Shown here: positions 26,624 to 41,386 of the stretch, piece by piece
Layout: the number at the start of each line of letters is the position of its first letter
Position numbering within the stretch: the first letter of the stretch is position 1
Source: Pardosa pseudoannulata
Taxonomy: Eukaryota; Arthropoda; Arachnida; Araneae; Lycosidae
Assembly: GCA_032207245.1 (NCBI GenBank)
Contig: CM063502.1
Span: forward strand, 72,209,116-72,273,115
DNA: 64,000 nucleotides
Reading direction: 5' to 3'
Translations under genes and position numbers: made by a program
Notes under the pieces: model-generated
What the model was told of the DNA's origin: nothing
Database searches by the model: none
Seen by the model: the letters and a program-made list of their open reading frames with translations, nothing else

Positions 26624-27239
26624 TTTTAGTAATAAATTATTCTAGTAAATGATAGTTTGCAGTTTATTGTATTTTCTACTCTGTTTGGTTCAAAAGCGCG
26701 GGTTTTTTTTCACATGTTTTGTATCAGAAGACAAATTCTTATCTTTCAGTGTATAGCTTTCTGGTTATATTTTACTAACCGCCTGAAAGTTTTATCTCTT
26801 TTTCTTTTTATTCCTTTTAAATGCAAAACTTGCTCCTTTTCTTGAATATGAGAAAAGGGGTAAATACCGATTTACGAAACCAAAATACATCTTTTGCAAT
26901 CTTTATTTTTGAAAAATATTTCTTTTTGTCTGATCGAAGACAAGAATGCGAAGAATATTCGGAAAATCATAAGCGAAGTAAGGTGAAGCATACAATAATT
27001 CACGCGCGAGCTTGATATAATTGGAAATTTTGTCTAGAGTACCCTGAGGAACGGTGTCACTGAAAGATATTCTGTGCGTTACCCATGTAAATCTGTGATG
27101 TGTTGTCTACTTACGCCTTTACTGAAACTAACTTGTACACAAATTTCACCTTTAATGGTAGGAGCATAATATGGAAATTTAATAATATAACATTGGTAGG
27201 TCCTTTTAGAAATCAAATTTGTAGTACTACTACATCCAT
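26624..27239. other. Non-coding DNA, nothing recognised
   Basis: Two plus-strand frames of 62 and 64 codons (26657-26845 and 26821-27015) have no motifs. A pyrimidine-rich stretch spans about 26700-26850. Confidence 0.4.
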
Positions 27240-28065
27240 CTAATAGAAATATTCAAAGTTTAACAAAATATGAATGGAATTTGCCATTCGTTTTTTCTGA
27301 AATTCGTCTACTAATTGTCGGAAAGGTCTAACTCCATCATGTGTTAGAGACATTACAGAATATAAAACGGGAAAATTATCAGCAATCAGTGAAATTACAT
27401 AATCAAATATGCTGCTCCCCTTAGTGTATCGGAAAATCAAGGAATCAAGGCGTGGAACTTCGTCGACCTATCACTGTGCTGTAAGGTTGCATTGGATGAC
27501 AACCAAAGGGATCCTACGATGAAATTAAATGACACCCCCTACTATCATTCCTGGTTGTCGGCCTGTATGTCGAAAAACAGTCAGGTTGGTATCACACTGC
27601 TGTCCGGGCGTCGTCAGACCCGTCTTCGCTGGTTTGGTTTTGGTTTTGGTTTTGGAGTGCTACGGTCTACTTTTTTGCAACACGAGGGCTAATGAGACCG
27701 GGACCTACAGCTTAAAGCCGATTCCGAACGGCTACAAACATCCATGCCATAGTGGGATTCGAACCCACGAACTCCGGTTCCGAAGGCCAGCACCCTAACC
27801 ATTCGGCCATAGTTCAGCCCGTCTTCGCTGGACATCGGGACTCAGTTCAAAGTGGGAATCGTCACTGAAGACTGTTCTACTCACGTCAGTGACATTCCAG
27901 TTCGAATGATCCCGACACCACTGCAAACGAGCTTCTCATTGTACAGAGGTCAATAGTAGTCGGCGCAAGGGGCGACGTGACCTCAGCCCTCTTTCTGTGA
28001 GACACCTAATGATACTTCGCTCATTGAATCACTAGTCGCACTTTGAAATGTATCCTAGAGATATT
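27240..28065 (-). pseudogene. Tc1-like transposase fossil split by a SINE
   Basis: On the minus strand from about 28065 the frames join as RPLRRLLLTSV, EARLQWCRDHSNWNVTD, then VFSDDSHFELSPDVQRRR. This is the Tc1 pattern 'RPLRRLPLT--H-RARLQWCR-H--W', 'VFSDESRFEL', with the first catalytic Asp kept. The SINE 27633-27817 interrupts the frame. Beyond it come DARTAV..RPTTRND (family 'DTALTVARHTG-QPG'), PLVVIQCNLTAQ-like text and an open frame MIFRYTKGSSIF..VRPFRQLVDEFQKK (27440-27240). The 'QQDNARPH' and 'SPDLSPIEH' motifs with the last two acidic residues are not found, implying an internal deletion. No inverted repeats were located. Inactive. Confidence 0.8.
27619..27831 (-). mobile_element. tRNA-derived SINE nested in a Tc1 fossil, 14-bp target duplication
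   Basis: On the minus strand the body begins at about 27817 with TGAACTATGGCCGAATGGTTAGG, has a box B GGTTCGAATCCC and the family body (GCCGTTCGGAATCGGCTTTAAGC), and ends in a (AAAACC)n tail (about 27633-27652). Perfect 14-bp repeats cccgtcttcgctgg flank it (27619-27632 and 27818-27831). The duplicated bases belong to the Tc1 coding sequence, so the insertion postdates the transposon. The longer tail than in the other copies suggests a comparatively young insertion, which is inference. Confidence 0.93.
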
Positions 28066-28422
28066 ATTGAAATTAGCTTTTTATTTATTTTGTTATTGTC
28101 TATAATTATATCAGTTATTTCCAAAATTACATAAAATACAGAAGATATTTTAAATAAAGTTTATTATGTCTTATGTTTAGTTTAAGCATAATAAACAGCT
28201 ACTATTACAGCTTTGTGGAATATTTCATATTATATCTAGAATTGGATTAGAGTATTGTAAATGGGAAAATAAAATGTAAAATATAAAATTTAAATGAAGT
28301 TCGTTATAATTTGTATGAGTAAATTTCAACTTGATAATATGAATTGCGTGAGAAGAAAATATGTGAACTTAATTATTTTTATAATTCCTAAAAAACATGT
28401 CAAATATTTAATAACGATTTCT

Positions 28423-28628
28423 CCTATAATGACCTGGCCGAACGCTGGCCGATTGGTTAGGGCGCTGATCGTCGGTACCGGAGTTCGTGGGTTCGAATCC
28501 CACTATGGCATGGACGTTCGTAGCCGTTCGGAATCGGCTTTAAGCAGTAGGTCCCGGTCTCATTAGCCCTCGTGTGCAAAACAGTAGACCGTAGCGCTCC
28601 AAACCAAACCAAACCTATAATGACCTGG
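28423..28628 (+). mobile_element. tRNA-derived SINE, 15-bp target duplication
   Basis: The body 28438-28613 has the same layout as the other copies: GGCCGATTGGTTAGGGCGCTG, box B GGTTCGAATCCC (about 28490-28501), the conserved body, and an (AAACC)n tail. Perfect 15-bp repeats cctataatgacctgg flank it (28423-28437 and 28614-28628). Short open frames on both strands across it (for example 28294-28566 plus) are artefacts of the repeat. It lies about 600 bp from the nested copy in the opposite orientation. Confidence 0.93.
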
Positions 28629-29687
28629 AATGAATAACTCCCCACCTACTGCAGGGTTTGGAAACTAAAATTACCAGTACTAGGAGTTTTTAATGTCAGC
28701 CTAATTTCCAATAAAATACTGTAATTATTGTTAAGTCTATTTTAGATATTGAAATTATAGAAAACGTGTGACTCTATGGCCTGTTCTTCCAGGTAGAGCA
28801 GAAATTTCCTATGTTGTATACATATAAAGCATAGACGTCAAAGGCACTACAACAGCATTACGTTTTACACTAGCATTGTTGATGTTGTTCTTTAAACTCT
28901 TTGTAAAGAAATTGCTGTCTAACATATAGTCAAAAATTTTATAGTGCAGTTTTCATAACAAGATTTATAAATAACGCAAAATGGAAATTATCGCATTTTT
29001 CTTACAAAGCGGTATCTTACTACTCCGTTTTACATAGAAAAAGTTTCATCTTAAATGTCTTCGAAAATGTATATATAGAAGCAATTATTCGATACGTTAA
29101 ATTTCTGTAGTTGACATTTATAGGGCTTTTCTAATATCATTTATTAGAAAATTACCCTGAAACTGAAAAAAAAAAGAAATAATTATGCATTTTTTATTAT
29201 TATATTGAAAGCAATTTAGCTTTCCATCAATGAAAATTACATATTATTCTGCCTTTTTTCATTTCTTCGTAATAGTTCCGAGGTTCAAATAGGCTATGAT
29301 TTATCTAATGTGCATCAACATAAATTTTTGTTATAAACAAATTTTTAAGTTTTTAGTTTTATTATATAAACTACGAATTACATTAAGAAAGAAAAACTTA
29401 AAGTCTAATATGTAAAATTCTACATAGTCATTGCAATCTCTATTTAAAAGTGTTTTTTATCAATAAAATCAATCCTTACTTTCTATTCACAGAATGCAAG
29501 TTTATGATAGGTCTCAATACCTTCGATTTAAGAATAATTTATTTATTTATGAGCTTTTATAAAATGTGGTTTGAAGTATTTTTTCTTATTTTCTTATCAT
29601 ATGGTTTCTATATAATCTGAAAGTGGCTTCTAAATAACATGTTATAAATTAACCTGATTTGTTTTATTTCTATGTTAAACTATGCTA
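28629..29687. other. AT-rich non-coding DNA, nothing recognised
   Basis: No supported feature. Confidence 0.5.
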
Positions 29688-29689
29688 TT

Positions 29690-30165
29690 TTAACGTCATA
29701 ACGCGGTTTCCATAGGATGCATTTCCTGATTTGACTGAATTTGGAGTTTCATATAATGCGGTTTCCAATAACGCGGCACGAATTAATCATGCTAAAGGAC
29801 TCTCTACTATATTATTCTATACTGATAGTTATTAAATCAAATTAGCATGAAATGTCCTAGTGTGGGCCTTAAATTTTGAAATGCCGATTAGGTACTCTAA
29901 TATAAAAAAATATTGCTATAAAATGAGATAAAATTAAGAATAAATTGATAAGACTCAATATCCTCTGAATCGAAGATCGAGAGCTGGATGGCACTGCAAA
30001 ATTAAATCAGAACTTCCCTTTGTGAGAATGTTAAAAATTCAGTTAAGTCTTCAGAGTGGTATTAAGAATGTTTTTTTACCCCATTGAGGCACTTAAACGT
30101 TTATATAAAAAACGCTTATGGCGTTTTTTGAAAATCGCGTTATAAAATTTTTCTGCTATAGAAGA
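29690..30165. mobile_element. Possible pogo/Tigger-like short element
   Basis: The left part carries three copies of an ATAACGCGGTTTCC-like motif (about 29698, 29753 and 29768). The right part (30113-30145) carries ggcgttttttgaaaatcgcg and GCGTTAT, which reverse-complemented reads ATAACGCGATTTTC. Repeated ATAACGCGGTTT ends are typical of pogo/Tigger-type transposons. Exact borders and a TA duplication could not be fixed, and no transposase remains. The core between the ends is slightly GC-richer than the flanks. Confidence 0.42.
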
Positions 30166-31667
30166 AGTGACTCAATGTTAAAAAGAAAGAGCTATAGTAA
30201 GGACATGTCTGCAAATGGTTAGATCTATTGTGAGTTTTAATTCAAATTAGTGTGTTAAAAACCCACCAAAGTTTTCTTAGATGATCATACTTGAAATGAT
30301 AGGTAACATCTTTAAACCATCATTATATGTAGTTAATCATTTAATTTAAATAATGTAATTTACTAAATTGTACTATTATGCACTCTTAAAATTATTTATT
30401 TGTATTATTTATATATGAATTTTCCTCTGTAAAAGGGCTTAATAGTAACAGCAAACACATTACGGTTCATTAAACAAGATAATATAATAGATTATAGTTT
30501 TGAATGCAGAAAACACACGTATTCTTACTATAGTACTTAATTTTATACATTAATAGCTAAAATTGCTATAGTTTGCAAATTTATGTAGAATAGTCTAATT
30601 GTTAACGTTTACTTGTTTAAAAAATCAATATAAGGGAGGAAGAATGTATGTATATTTCAAGCAAAATATTAACATATACTGTCGCCATGAAAGGACAACT
30701 GTTATATGCTATAAAACATCTGTTTTTGAGTATTTATTTTTATTAAAGTTTTTATTAGATAATTTATTTAAAATACTAAAATAAATATTGAACATAATTT
30801 AATGTGCCAAGTTATCCTTATTTATTATATATACAAGAAACACCATTTGTGTGTTATTAAATGCATTTAACAAGGAAATTATATCTAATAAATGCAACAG
30901 AGAAGGCAATGTTTTTGGTCCAGAATATAGGAAGGAATATTAAATCAGCATTAATATTTCAAGAAAAGTGAAATATTGACACACACTACAACTCACAGCT
31001 ACGAGCAAACTAGTTTGTCAAATTGAGCAAAACTAGGAACAGTGAAATACAATATAGGTTCACTATTTCTTTATACACATCTTACTTATATTAACATTGA
31101 ATTTAAAACACTTTTCTGAATATATCACATAATATATATTATGATAGAATGAGTAAGACTAAGACACAACATTAACATAAATATACTCATATTAACTAGT
31201 GCTGGTCAAAAATAACTGAGCCTTCTTACTGTCAGCATTTAAAATTTATTTTTAACATTTTCTTTTACTTCGTACAATAAGACGCCTTACTTTTGTGTAT
31301 ACATTTATTATAGGTTTATTGGTATTTATATCTTAAGGAAGCAATGCTTGAAAATAGGATTTTCTAATACAGAGTTTTAACGCATCATGGGTGCTTTTCA
31401 GGTCAAACAGAAACAATAAAGATTTATATCGAGATTTTTAATATCCCAAATGGAAGTCACAAAGGAATATTGCGATACCAGCAAATTTTTATGAGTTTCC
31501 ACTCACACAAACAGTAGTTTATAACACTTTATCACGATTGGGTTGTCTACAAGGAACTCTAACTTATTTATAACTTTAAATATAGATTGCTTCTATATAC
31601 ATGCTTTCGTATAAATTGCTTGCAAATGTGTTTATAAAAATATATATTTTTATGTTTTACACACAAG
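30166..31667. other. AT-rich non-coding DNA, nothing recognised
   Basis: No supported feature. A 61-codon plus-strand frame at 30599-30784 is unremarkable. Confidence 0.5.
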
Positions 31668-31681
31668 CACACACACACACA

Positions 31682-31751
<70 letters not shown>
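31668..31751. repeat. Compound (CA)n(TA)n array
   Basis: A CA tract (31668-31682), a short GCA link, then about 33 TA units. It ends 30 bp before the left inverted repeat of the Tc1-type element at 31781. Confidence 0.95.
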
Positions 31752-31754
<3 letters not shown>

Positions 31755-31780
31755 ACATACACATGTATGTATGTATGCCT

Positions 31781-33387
<1,607 letters not shown>

Positions 33388-33389
<2 letters not shown>

Positions 33390-36300
33390 ACGTGATTGCT
33401 CTATCCAATAGGAAATACTATTTTCTGATCTCATTATTAAATACTAAATATTAAATATATTTCTAAAATGAAATAATTTTCTAAACTAAATATTGTTATA
33501 AAATGATAACCATTAAAAATTACCCCCAACATTTGTAGCCAAAAAGAACACTGCATGTTAGATTTGTACTTCTATTTTTTTTTGAGTGACTGTTATATAA
33601 AACAAAACTTATTGATGCATTTATTGATTACAATATAAAATTTCTTTTTGGATAACTTATTCAAAGTTATTTTATATAAAATTTATATAAAACTATCCTG
33701 TACATTATGTTCTTTTGCTTTCTCTAGGTCTCCTGCCCTCTGTTACTTGATAAAAAAATTTAATATTTTCAAATACACATATTTTAATCAACAATTGATT
33801 GAAATTTGGAAGAAATTTAGAAAACATTTAATGAATGGAATCATGTATTTAGCCAGTTAAATACCATACTTATTTTAAATGTTGTGTTTAAAGTTTGTAA
33901 AAAAGCAAGTGAAAAGGGTTTAATGAAATAAAGTTAAGGTGTTTATGAAAGAAAAATAATAAGATTAATTTACGACAAAATATCTCATATTTGTGCTTTC
34001 CATCTACGGCTTAAAAATGTTAAGTCCTTTTAATGTAACCCTTAACATACATATAATTTCATGAAAATATACAAAAATATAAAGTAGTTGTGAACAAATA
34101 TTTAAATACTATTACAAAACAATGCAAAATATTATTAAAAATGCAAATATGACGTTAGTATAATTATTCTCAACAAAGAACAATCTATTCAATTTATTCT
34201 TTACATGGGAGATTTTAGTGTAATGTTCTCTAAATCGCTTTTCCTGTTATATTGCAAGGAACGTGTATAATATCATTTTGCCTTTAACTTACATTTGAGT
34301 TAAAATGCATCAAGATCATGGAGCTCCTGAATAACGTATATTGATATTTTTTTTACATATTATGAAAGAATTGAATCTATTTGCTTTTGAAAGCAAATAT
34401 TTCTGCACTTTAAATTATATATGTTTACAGTCAAATGAAAAGAAGTTAAATTTGTGTCTAAAATTTTATAATATTTAACTAAAATATAACTGAAGTATAT
34501 AATTTATAATATAGACATTTATTGGATATTGATAATTGTTTTAAATACTTGGAGATCATAAAATTCAAACCTTGATATAGTACCATATTTGATAGATATT
34601 TTGACTATAATTATATATCTGCCAAAACATTGACCAATTACTCAACCAACCATACGTAAACCAACGAAAGTAGTTCAGGTATTAAAGCAATTATTATATG
34701 TAAATATATTAAGATATTTTATTGAATTATTTTATGAGTATGCATAGATATACTAACACAAATATTAACAGAAAACCGGTATGTATTGAATTTTGAAAGA
34801 GACTTGCAATTCCTTTATGTAAAATTTCTATAAATATCAATATCTTCAAGGTTTAATTAATTAATCGAGTATTGCTTTGTTATCAATGTGATTATGATCA
34901 ATATTAATTTTCTAGATAATATAATGAATTTGTTTTGCATCTGTTTTCATACTGAATACATAAATACTAAATGAAACAAAATTAAGAAAACGATAATATT
35001 AATAAGGAATAATATTAATAAACTAGAAAGCGAAGTATTGCGAACACTTTCTCTCATTACACCAAGTGAAAGAATTAGTGTTACTTCTAACTAATGATAT
35101 GCATATACAACTTTTCCTCTGAATTCATACCATTTGATTGCGTTTAGGAAAAATTAACTCACTTCTCATTAAACTTTATTCTGAGAAAATTAATGGATAC
35201 TTGCATTGTTCTGCTCCTTCAGAAAGAAGCTTTAGCATAGCAAAAAGAATTAACTTTCTAGTGAATAATAAATAAATTATTCTTTATTTTTATTGTGTTT
35301 CGAAGAAGTTATTTTTCTTCCATTCGTAGCAACAAAGTTCTATTTTCCAAATCCTATGCATATAATGAAAATGTAATGCTCTTGTATAATTGAGAAGGGA
35401 GACTCAAAGCAATCCTGTTGAAAAAGGAATGCAGCTAAAGAAAACTTCAGTAGCAGGTAGCATGTGTTATCGATCTTTGCTGTTTTGTGTTAGATTTATT
35501 TTCCTGATTGAGGGAAAGTTTTAATGAAAACACATAACAAACTTGCATGGAAATACATTTTGGTTATCCTGAAATTAAGTGAAGAATTAGTTGCGTGTGT
35601 ACATAAGCAAAATATGAATAGGAGTATGTAGGTTTATTTATTTATAATTTTGCGATTAAAATTTTCTAGAATTTTTTAATAACTAGTCTCTGATTGCAAC
35701 TTTTGTAACTATGCTATTAATATTTTTTCGCTTAAAATGAACATAATTATACTTAATAATTCTATATATTTAACAATATGATCAAGCCGAACACCTGTAG
35801 CAATAACATTCTAGACGGCTTATCAGCTCATTCAAATGCATACTTTTATTTTAAAATGAAAATTATTAGAATTATTTAAATACGATTATGTTGTGCTCTG
35901 TGTAAATTTAAAAATGTAAAATTTACTTCAATATAGAGATTACACAAATACAGATATGATGGTACCTATTTCTAATCACATAAAGAAAATTAGACCAAGA
36001 ATGAAATATATATCAGTTCAAAAAACTTAGAAGAATAAATACGATTCATCTAGATAATTAAATAATTATTATATTATGGATAAAGACATTTCATGATTTG
36101 ACAATTTGGATATTATCATTTAAAATTACTTAATATAATATTATCGAAATTTAAATAAATATTATATGAACAATTTGGATGTTAGATTTTAAACTGAGGT
36201 AACAAATAAATAAACCAAAAACGAAGGGAGTAGCTAGCATCAATATTCATGCATCTAAAGCTTCTATGTACCATAAAACACACTGAAAGCAATATATTTA

Positions 36301-37860
36301 TAGTTATTTTTATAATCTCACTTTGAACTAAATTGTATGAATGTGCTCTCAATATTCTGGGTTCATAATATATAATTAACATATTTTGTCTATTTTAAAT
36401 TTTAAAATTAAGGGTACAATTTATAATCTGACATACAGTTTTTAAAATTACCCAAATTAGAGAAACACAGTCTATCTTTATTTAATTTGAATTCTTTATC
36501 AATTTGAAAATTAAAAAGAAATTCTATTTTAATCAGTCCTTAATATTTCTAAGCCAGCTTTTTTAAAATTAAAATTTTCATGGAAACACAATTTATGTAT
36601 CTAACAAATTTATGAAAAATCCATGAGTGCATGTTAGAAAATTACCGTTTCGATATGATGATCTTTAAAATAAAATACTGCGTATGCAATATGAATTATT
36701 ATATAACTATATATGAAAATTATATTTTCTTAATATAGTCATAAAATTAGTCATATTAGTCATTAGTGATAGTTAAATATAGTCATAAAAACTTCTGTTA
36801 AATGCTGAATGTTATTTATAAAAACTTCACAAAATACGTGACATTTTTGGAAAAATTTCTGATATTTTTATAACATTGAGATCAACAATGTTTATATAAT
36901 CATTTTATAAAGGAAACCGAACAATGTTCCTCACATTTTATTTTATTGCTATATATGTAATTTTTGTGAGCTAAAATATTTCTTAAAGTTTGTTAACAAT
37001 AAATTGTTGTAACCAATTACATAAAATACCAAAACCCAGTTTTTTAGACTATTAAAAGCGTACTGTCTCATTAACTGTAAGTCTTACAAATTGTAATAAA
37101 CTCACGGAAAATAACGAAAATGAACATTCCTTTGGTGATTTGAAAATGTTACTGTGGTATTTTGCTAGCTTTAAGAAAAAGCTATTATTATATTTTTGTT
37201 TCTTAAAAATATTTCAACGATGTGAAAATAAAATATAAAATTTTTCCAGTAAAAATACGAATACTGTAAAATTCTCATGAATATTTTCTGACTTGACACG
37301 ATAGATTTTAAAGCAGCAATAACAGTGTTTGCGTGCTATTTTAAACTAGTTCTGAACTAAAGTAAAACACATTTTTAAACAATTTAAAGTTGCAGAAAGA
37401 TATGCTGCTGACATTTTGCATTCATTTTATTATCTCAAATATAAGTTCTATATATGTTTCAGAATGCTTCGGATACACCCCATTTATATTTTCCATTAAT
37501 TTAAATAAAACTACAGTTTACAGTTGTTTTGTCAAGTAAAAATTTAAATATATAACATGTTCATATAATTTTTATAGTGCATTAAGTTCCTTATTTACAG
37601 TAGTAAATACAAAGATGATAACATTAAATATGCAAGAACTTTTTAAGCATCACAGTCATTATGCTTCCAGATTTTGTGTTAATATAATAACATAAAAGTT
37701 GATTGTATATGTTATTCATAATATAATTATGTTTAACACTGAAGTTCAAAATGACAACTTATCGTAGAATGACACCTGAAGAGAGTTTTGGTGATTAATG
37801 TTTGCAAATCATTGATTAAAACACTTAATACAAAGTTAAATAATGACAAAAATTATGTTA
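33388..37860. other. AT-rich non-coding DNA, about 4.5 kb, nothing recognised
   Basis: No transposase motif, SINE or convincing open frame on either strand. The longest frames (70 codons at 33648-33860 plus, 66 codons at 36182-36382 minus) are of chance length and composition. Confidence 0.5.
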
Positions 37861-37871
37861 GCGATTATAGA

Positions 37872-38279
37872 TTATACTTGATCCCATGTGCAAGTGAACG
37901 TTAAGTGAAAATGACTATAGAATACTGAAAACACTTCTATCATTCTATCAAACATTTTATTTTCTAAATAAATCGGTCTAATATGCCAGCTTATAAAGAT
38001 TAGCAGTTCACTGGAGACATAGTAGATTAGCATACAATCATTAGCTTTCTGAATGATATTACCAGGTAATACTACGTAGTGCGAAATCCAGCAGAAATAT
38101 GAAGCTTGCTTCAAATCCGAAATATGGCATTCAAAGTTAATAACACTTTTAAATAAAGTTATATTCTTCATGCAGTAAGCAATGGCTGTTTTATTCAAAG
38201 GATTGAGGTGAATATGACATTTAAAAATACCATCCACCACAGATTTTAAAATAATAATGTACATTTTTAAAAATCTCAA
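37872..38279 (-). CDS. 135-codon open frame, unrecognised
   Basis: This is the longest open frame of the window that is neither in a microsatellite nor in or opposite a recognised transposon. It starts MRFLKMYIIILKSVVDG and ends FHLTFTCTWDQV. It is moderately hydrophobic, with possible membrane-like stretches (for example YYVSSELLIFISW) and seven scattered Cys. Given the stop frequency in DNA this AT-rich, one such frame in 64 kb is unlikely but not impossible by chance. Two further minus-strand frames lie just upstream (38545-38324 and 38741-38490), in a duplicated block. No splice sites were confirmed and no family recognised; a diverged multi-pass receptor exon is speculation. Confidence 0.25.
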   Translation of the reverse strand: MRFLKMYIIILKSVVDGIFKCHIHLNPLNKTAIAYCMKNITLFKSVINFECHISDLKQASYFCWISHYVVLPGNIIQKANDCMLIYYVSSELLIFISWHIRPIYLENKMFDRMIEVFSVFYSHFHLTFTCTWDQV

Positions 38280-38440
38280 CTATATAACGTTTAAACATAC
38301 ATTTAACATATGAATTAAGTTATTTAACATTTCATCATTAATAAATTATAAACTTTACACTTATATAGAATAAAAATAAGAATGCAGCACAAAAGAGTTT
38401 CTATATTAATGAATAGTTTATCAAAGCAATTAGAAATTTT

Positions 38441-38636
38441 ATGAAAAGGTGTGGCATTCATAATAAAATTGGTACTCCCTGATACACAGTCAGTAGGTAA
38501 TAAATGACCAGAAATTATGTCTCGGCATATAAAGTGTACAAGCATTGAGATATAGTACTTTATTACTGAAATATCTTACTGAAAGCACTGCACATGGTTG
38601 TCTCTTAGCATTCCGATAATTTAGGGGAAAATCTAA
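38441..38636 (-). repeat. 196-bp tandem duplication, unit 1
   Basis: Direct repeat of 38637-38832 with scattered substitutions. Its minus strand encodes VHFICRDIISGHLLPTDCVS and then STNFIMNATPFH, which unit 2 also encodes. Confidence 0.88.
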
Positions 38637-38832
38637 ATGAAAAGGTGTGGCATTCATAACAAAATTGGTGCTCTCTGATACACAGTCAGTAGGTAATAAA
38701 GATCCAGAAATTATGTCGGGCCATATAAAGTGTACACTCATTGGGATATAGTACTTGATTGTGGATTTATGTTACTGAAAGCTCTGCACATGCTTGTCTC
38801 TTAGCATTCCTATAATTTAGGGGAAAAATATA
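38637..38832 (-). repeat. 196-bp tandem duplication, unit 2
   Basis: The minus strand encodes VHFIWPDIISGSLLPTDCVS then STNFVMNATPFH (84-codon frame 38741-38490). The peptide is shared with unit 1, but this may follow simply from recent duplication. Confidence 0.88.
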
Positions 38833-41380
38833 AATGATAAGTCAAAAGAATAACTTTTTGTAACTTGTTATCATGCCTTATTTTACACTTTTATGTTCAG
38901 AAATTAAATGGTTACTCGTGAAATGTGTCATTTAAGCTTTAAAATCACCCAAACTGGTTTTTCTAAATCACATAATGTATCTTCACAAATTTTGTTAGTC
39001 ATAAATTGCCAAAGTTTTGGTTCAAAATAATGGAATCCTTAATTTTTTTGTAAGTTTACGATGAAAGGTGTTGTTTCAGTTATCCAATTTCAACTTTATT
39101 AACCATTCATCGAAATTCTTAATACATTAATAAATATTTTAACCAATTTTACTGTTGAAAAAACTACTCTCGTGCACCATGCTCTGTAATAAGTAAAATA
39201 AAATATATCTTTTGACTAACAGCATTTAATATAATATGTAATAAAGTTATGAATGCTATGTAAGTGATTATATATTGAAAAATAAGAAAAGGAATTAATA
39301 AAAATTGAATCATGATAGAAAAGATTTATCATTTTCTTTTTAAGCACTTTGAAATCTATAAGAAGCACTCAATGTAAATAATAATTTATAAATACATTAT
39401 ACTACATATAAATTAAAAATTAACAATAAAATTTATTAAAATTTGTTGAACAGTGTAAATAGTGTTGATATCACTGGTATATAAGACCAGAAATAATTCA
39501 TTGATGCAGTTCCAATTCAAGCAGATAAAAAACTTTTACACTTTCATTTTAAATACCTGTTTCTGTTATAGATATATTAAGAAATTACACACAGTACTAA
39601 AACGTATTTTCAATAAAATGTACAACTTAAATTATTTACTATAAATGTGTTCTTCTTATACTAGAATATACTGTATACTGTCACCAGTTTTGTGATAAAT
39701 ATAATTATTTTTATTCGTTTTTAAAAACACATTAACATAAACACTTGGACGAAAATATCGAGCCATACATAAAATGACGCATTAAAGTATATCTTTAATT
39801 CCTTTCTTTATGAAATTGAAGTATACTTAAAATTTATTACGAGTGACCAAATAAATATTTCGGAACTCTCTATGAGCTTGAAGTCAGACTACTTCAGGTT
39901 TTGATAAGCGTCATGCATGAAGTATCAATCGAGAAAGGCGCCAGAACGACCTTTAGCTAGACAGACGAGTGGCACAATTTCCCAGTCTCCGAATCTCAGA
40001 GAACAGGATTTCTTTATCGATTGCTTTAAAAATGTTCAACGTAATTTTGCTTCCGTACGTGGAAATAATGCATTTCACCTTGCATGTCTAATTCTATTGT
40101 TAAATTTTATGAAGTATAGTATACTAGTATAAATGCTTAATACATTAAACAATCAGATAAAATGTATATTCCTTTAAGAAGACAATAAAATCTTGAATCA
40201 GACATAAATAAAGATAAATGATAGTAACAATTCTGAACGTTGCTTCTTCCTTAGATGAATTCAAACAACAAATAACATAAAGGAATACTCCACACTTTAG
40301 GTTCATATGTTATTATAAAAACGAAATATAAAATTTACGTAATACCAAATATTCGATTATGTGAAACAGCAATAAGTTTTTGATTTCATTATAAACCATT
40401 ATTAAAATATCAATCACGTAGATGCAAATAATTGAATTATCTTCCCATACTCCCAAATTTAATTTATAAAAAATCTGCCATGATGAAAAGGCTCACGTCT
40501 TAAATAACCTATACAAATTAACTTACTTTAAAGGTGCTAATAAAAAACTTAAGTACAAATAAATAAATTTAAAAGAAAAACTGGTTGTTATTGGAAGAAA
40601 ATTATTTTAACAAAATAAAATAATAGATAATACAAACATGTTAAATAATTCTTAGATTTAGGAATTATATTGTATGATCGTGATACAACAAATATAAATA
40701 TACAACAGAGCCTCGATTCATATTTTTTCAAGGACACAGAAATAAAGTAATTAATAAGTAAATGAGAATAGAAATTCGATAAAGTTTGTCACTATTATTT
40801 AATTAATTTTTTAGGATATCTCTTTGAAGGATATATGAATTTATAAGGTATACTTTATGCTTAAGATAGAACTTTCACAATTAAAAATATTTTGTAATTT
40901 ATATTTTCTTTATTCAAGAGAATCTCTTTCTGAAAAAAAGGCATGATCTGTCTACTCTACTTCCTGAAATACGCTATCACTTTATGGGAGAATGCAATTT
41001 TCTTAAAATTATTTTCTCAAAAGTTCATGTGGGTAATTTTGTTTTACGTTAATTTTTTTCACATGCTTTTACTTATGATCTTACTTCTTATCTGTTAAAG
41101 GGTCCTCTAATCTCATGACCCGACTAGTTTGTACGTTTCTAACCTCCTGGTAGTGTAGGAGGACATTCCGGTCATGTTAGAGATAGTTTAGCCATTTACA
41201 AACGTTTAAACTCTTCTGACTGGCTCTCATACAAAAAAACATTCCTTATCCCAATTTTTCTTAATTCCACAATAACAATACAATCGAGAAAGAACAGTGA
41301 AGAATCCGAAATTTCGAGACCATAAATTTAGGAATATAAAGCAGATCGAGTGAATAGCAAATTTACAATTACATTACTGT
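38833..41380. other. AT-rich non-coding DNA with one odd frame
   Basis: Nothing recognised overall. The 71-codon plus-strand frame at 39917-40132 (MKYQSRKAPERPLARQTSGT...) has a more protein-like composition in its first 55 codons than its surroundings but matches no family I know. A GC-richer patch at 41095-41240 is unexplained. Confidence 0.4.
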
Positions 41381-41386
41381 TAGTTT

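Noticed and set aside
28294..28645. 90-codon plus and 62-codon minus open frames
   Set aside because: Both run through the SINE and are formed by its sequence; the peptide recurs wherever the SINE occurs (also at 27529-27798).
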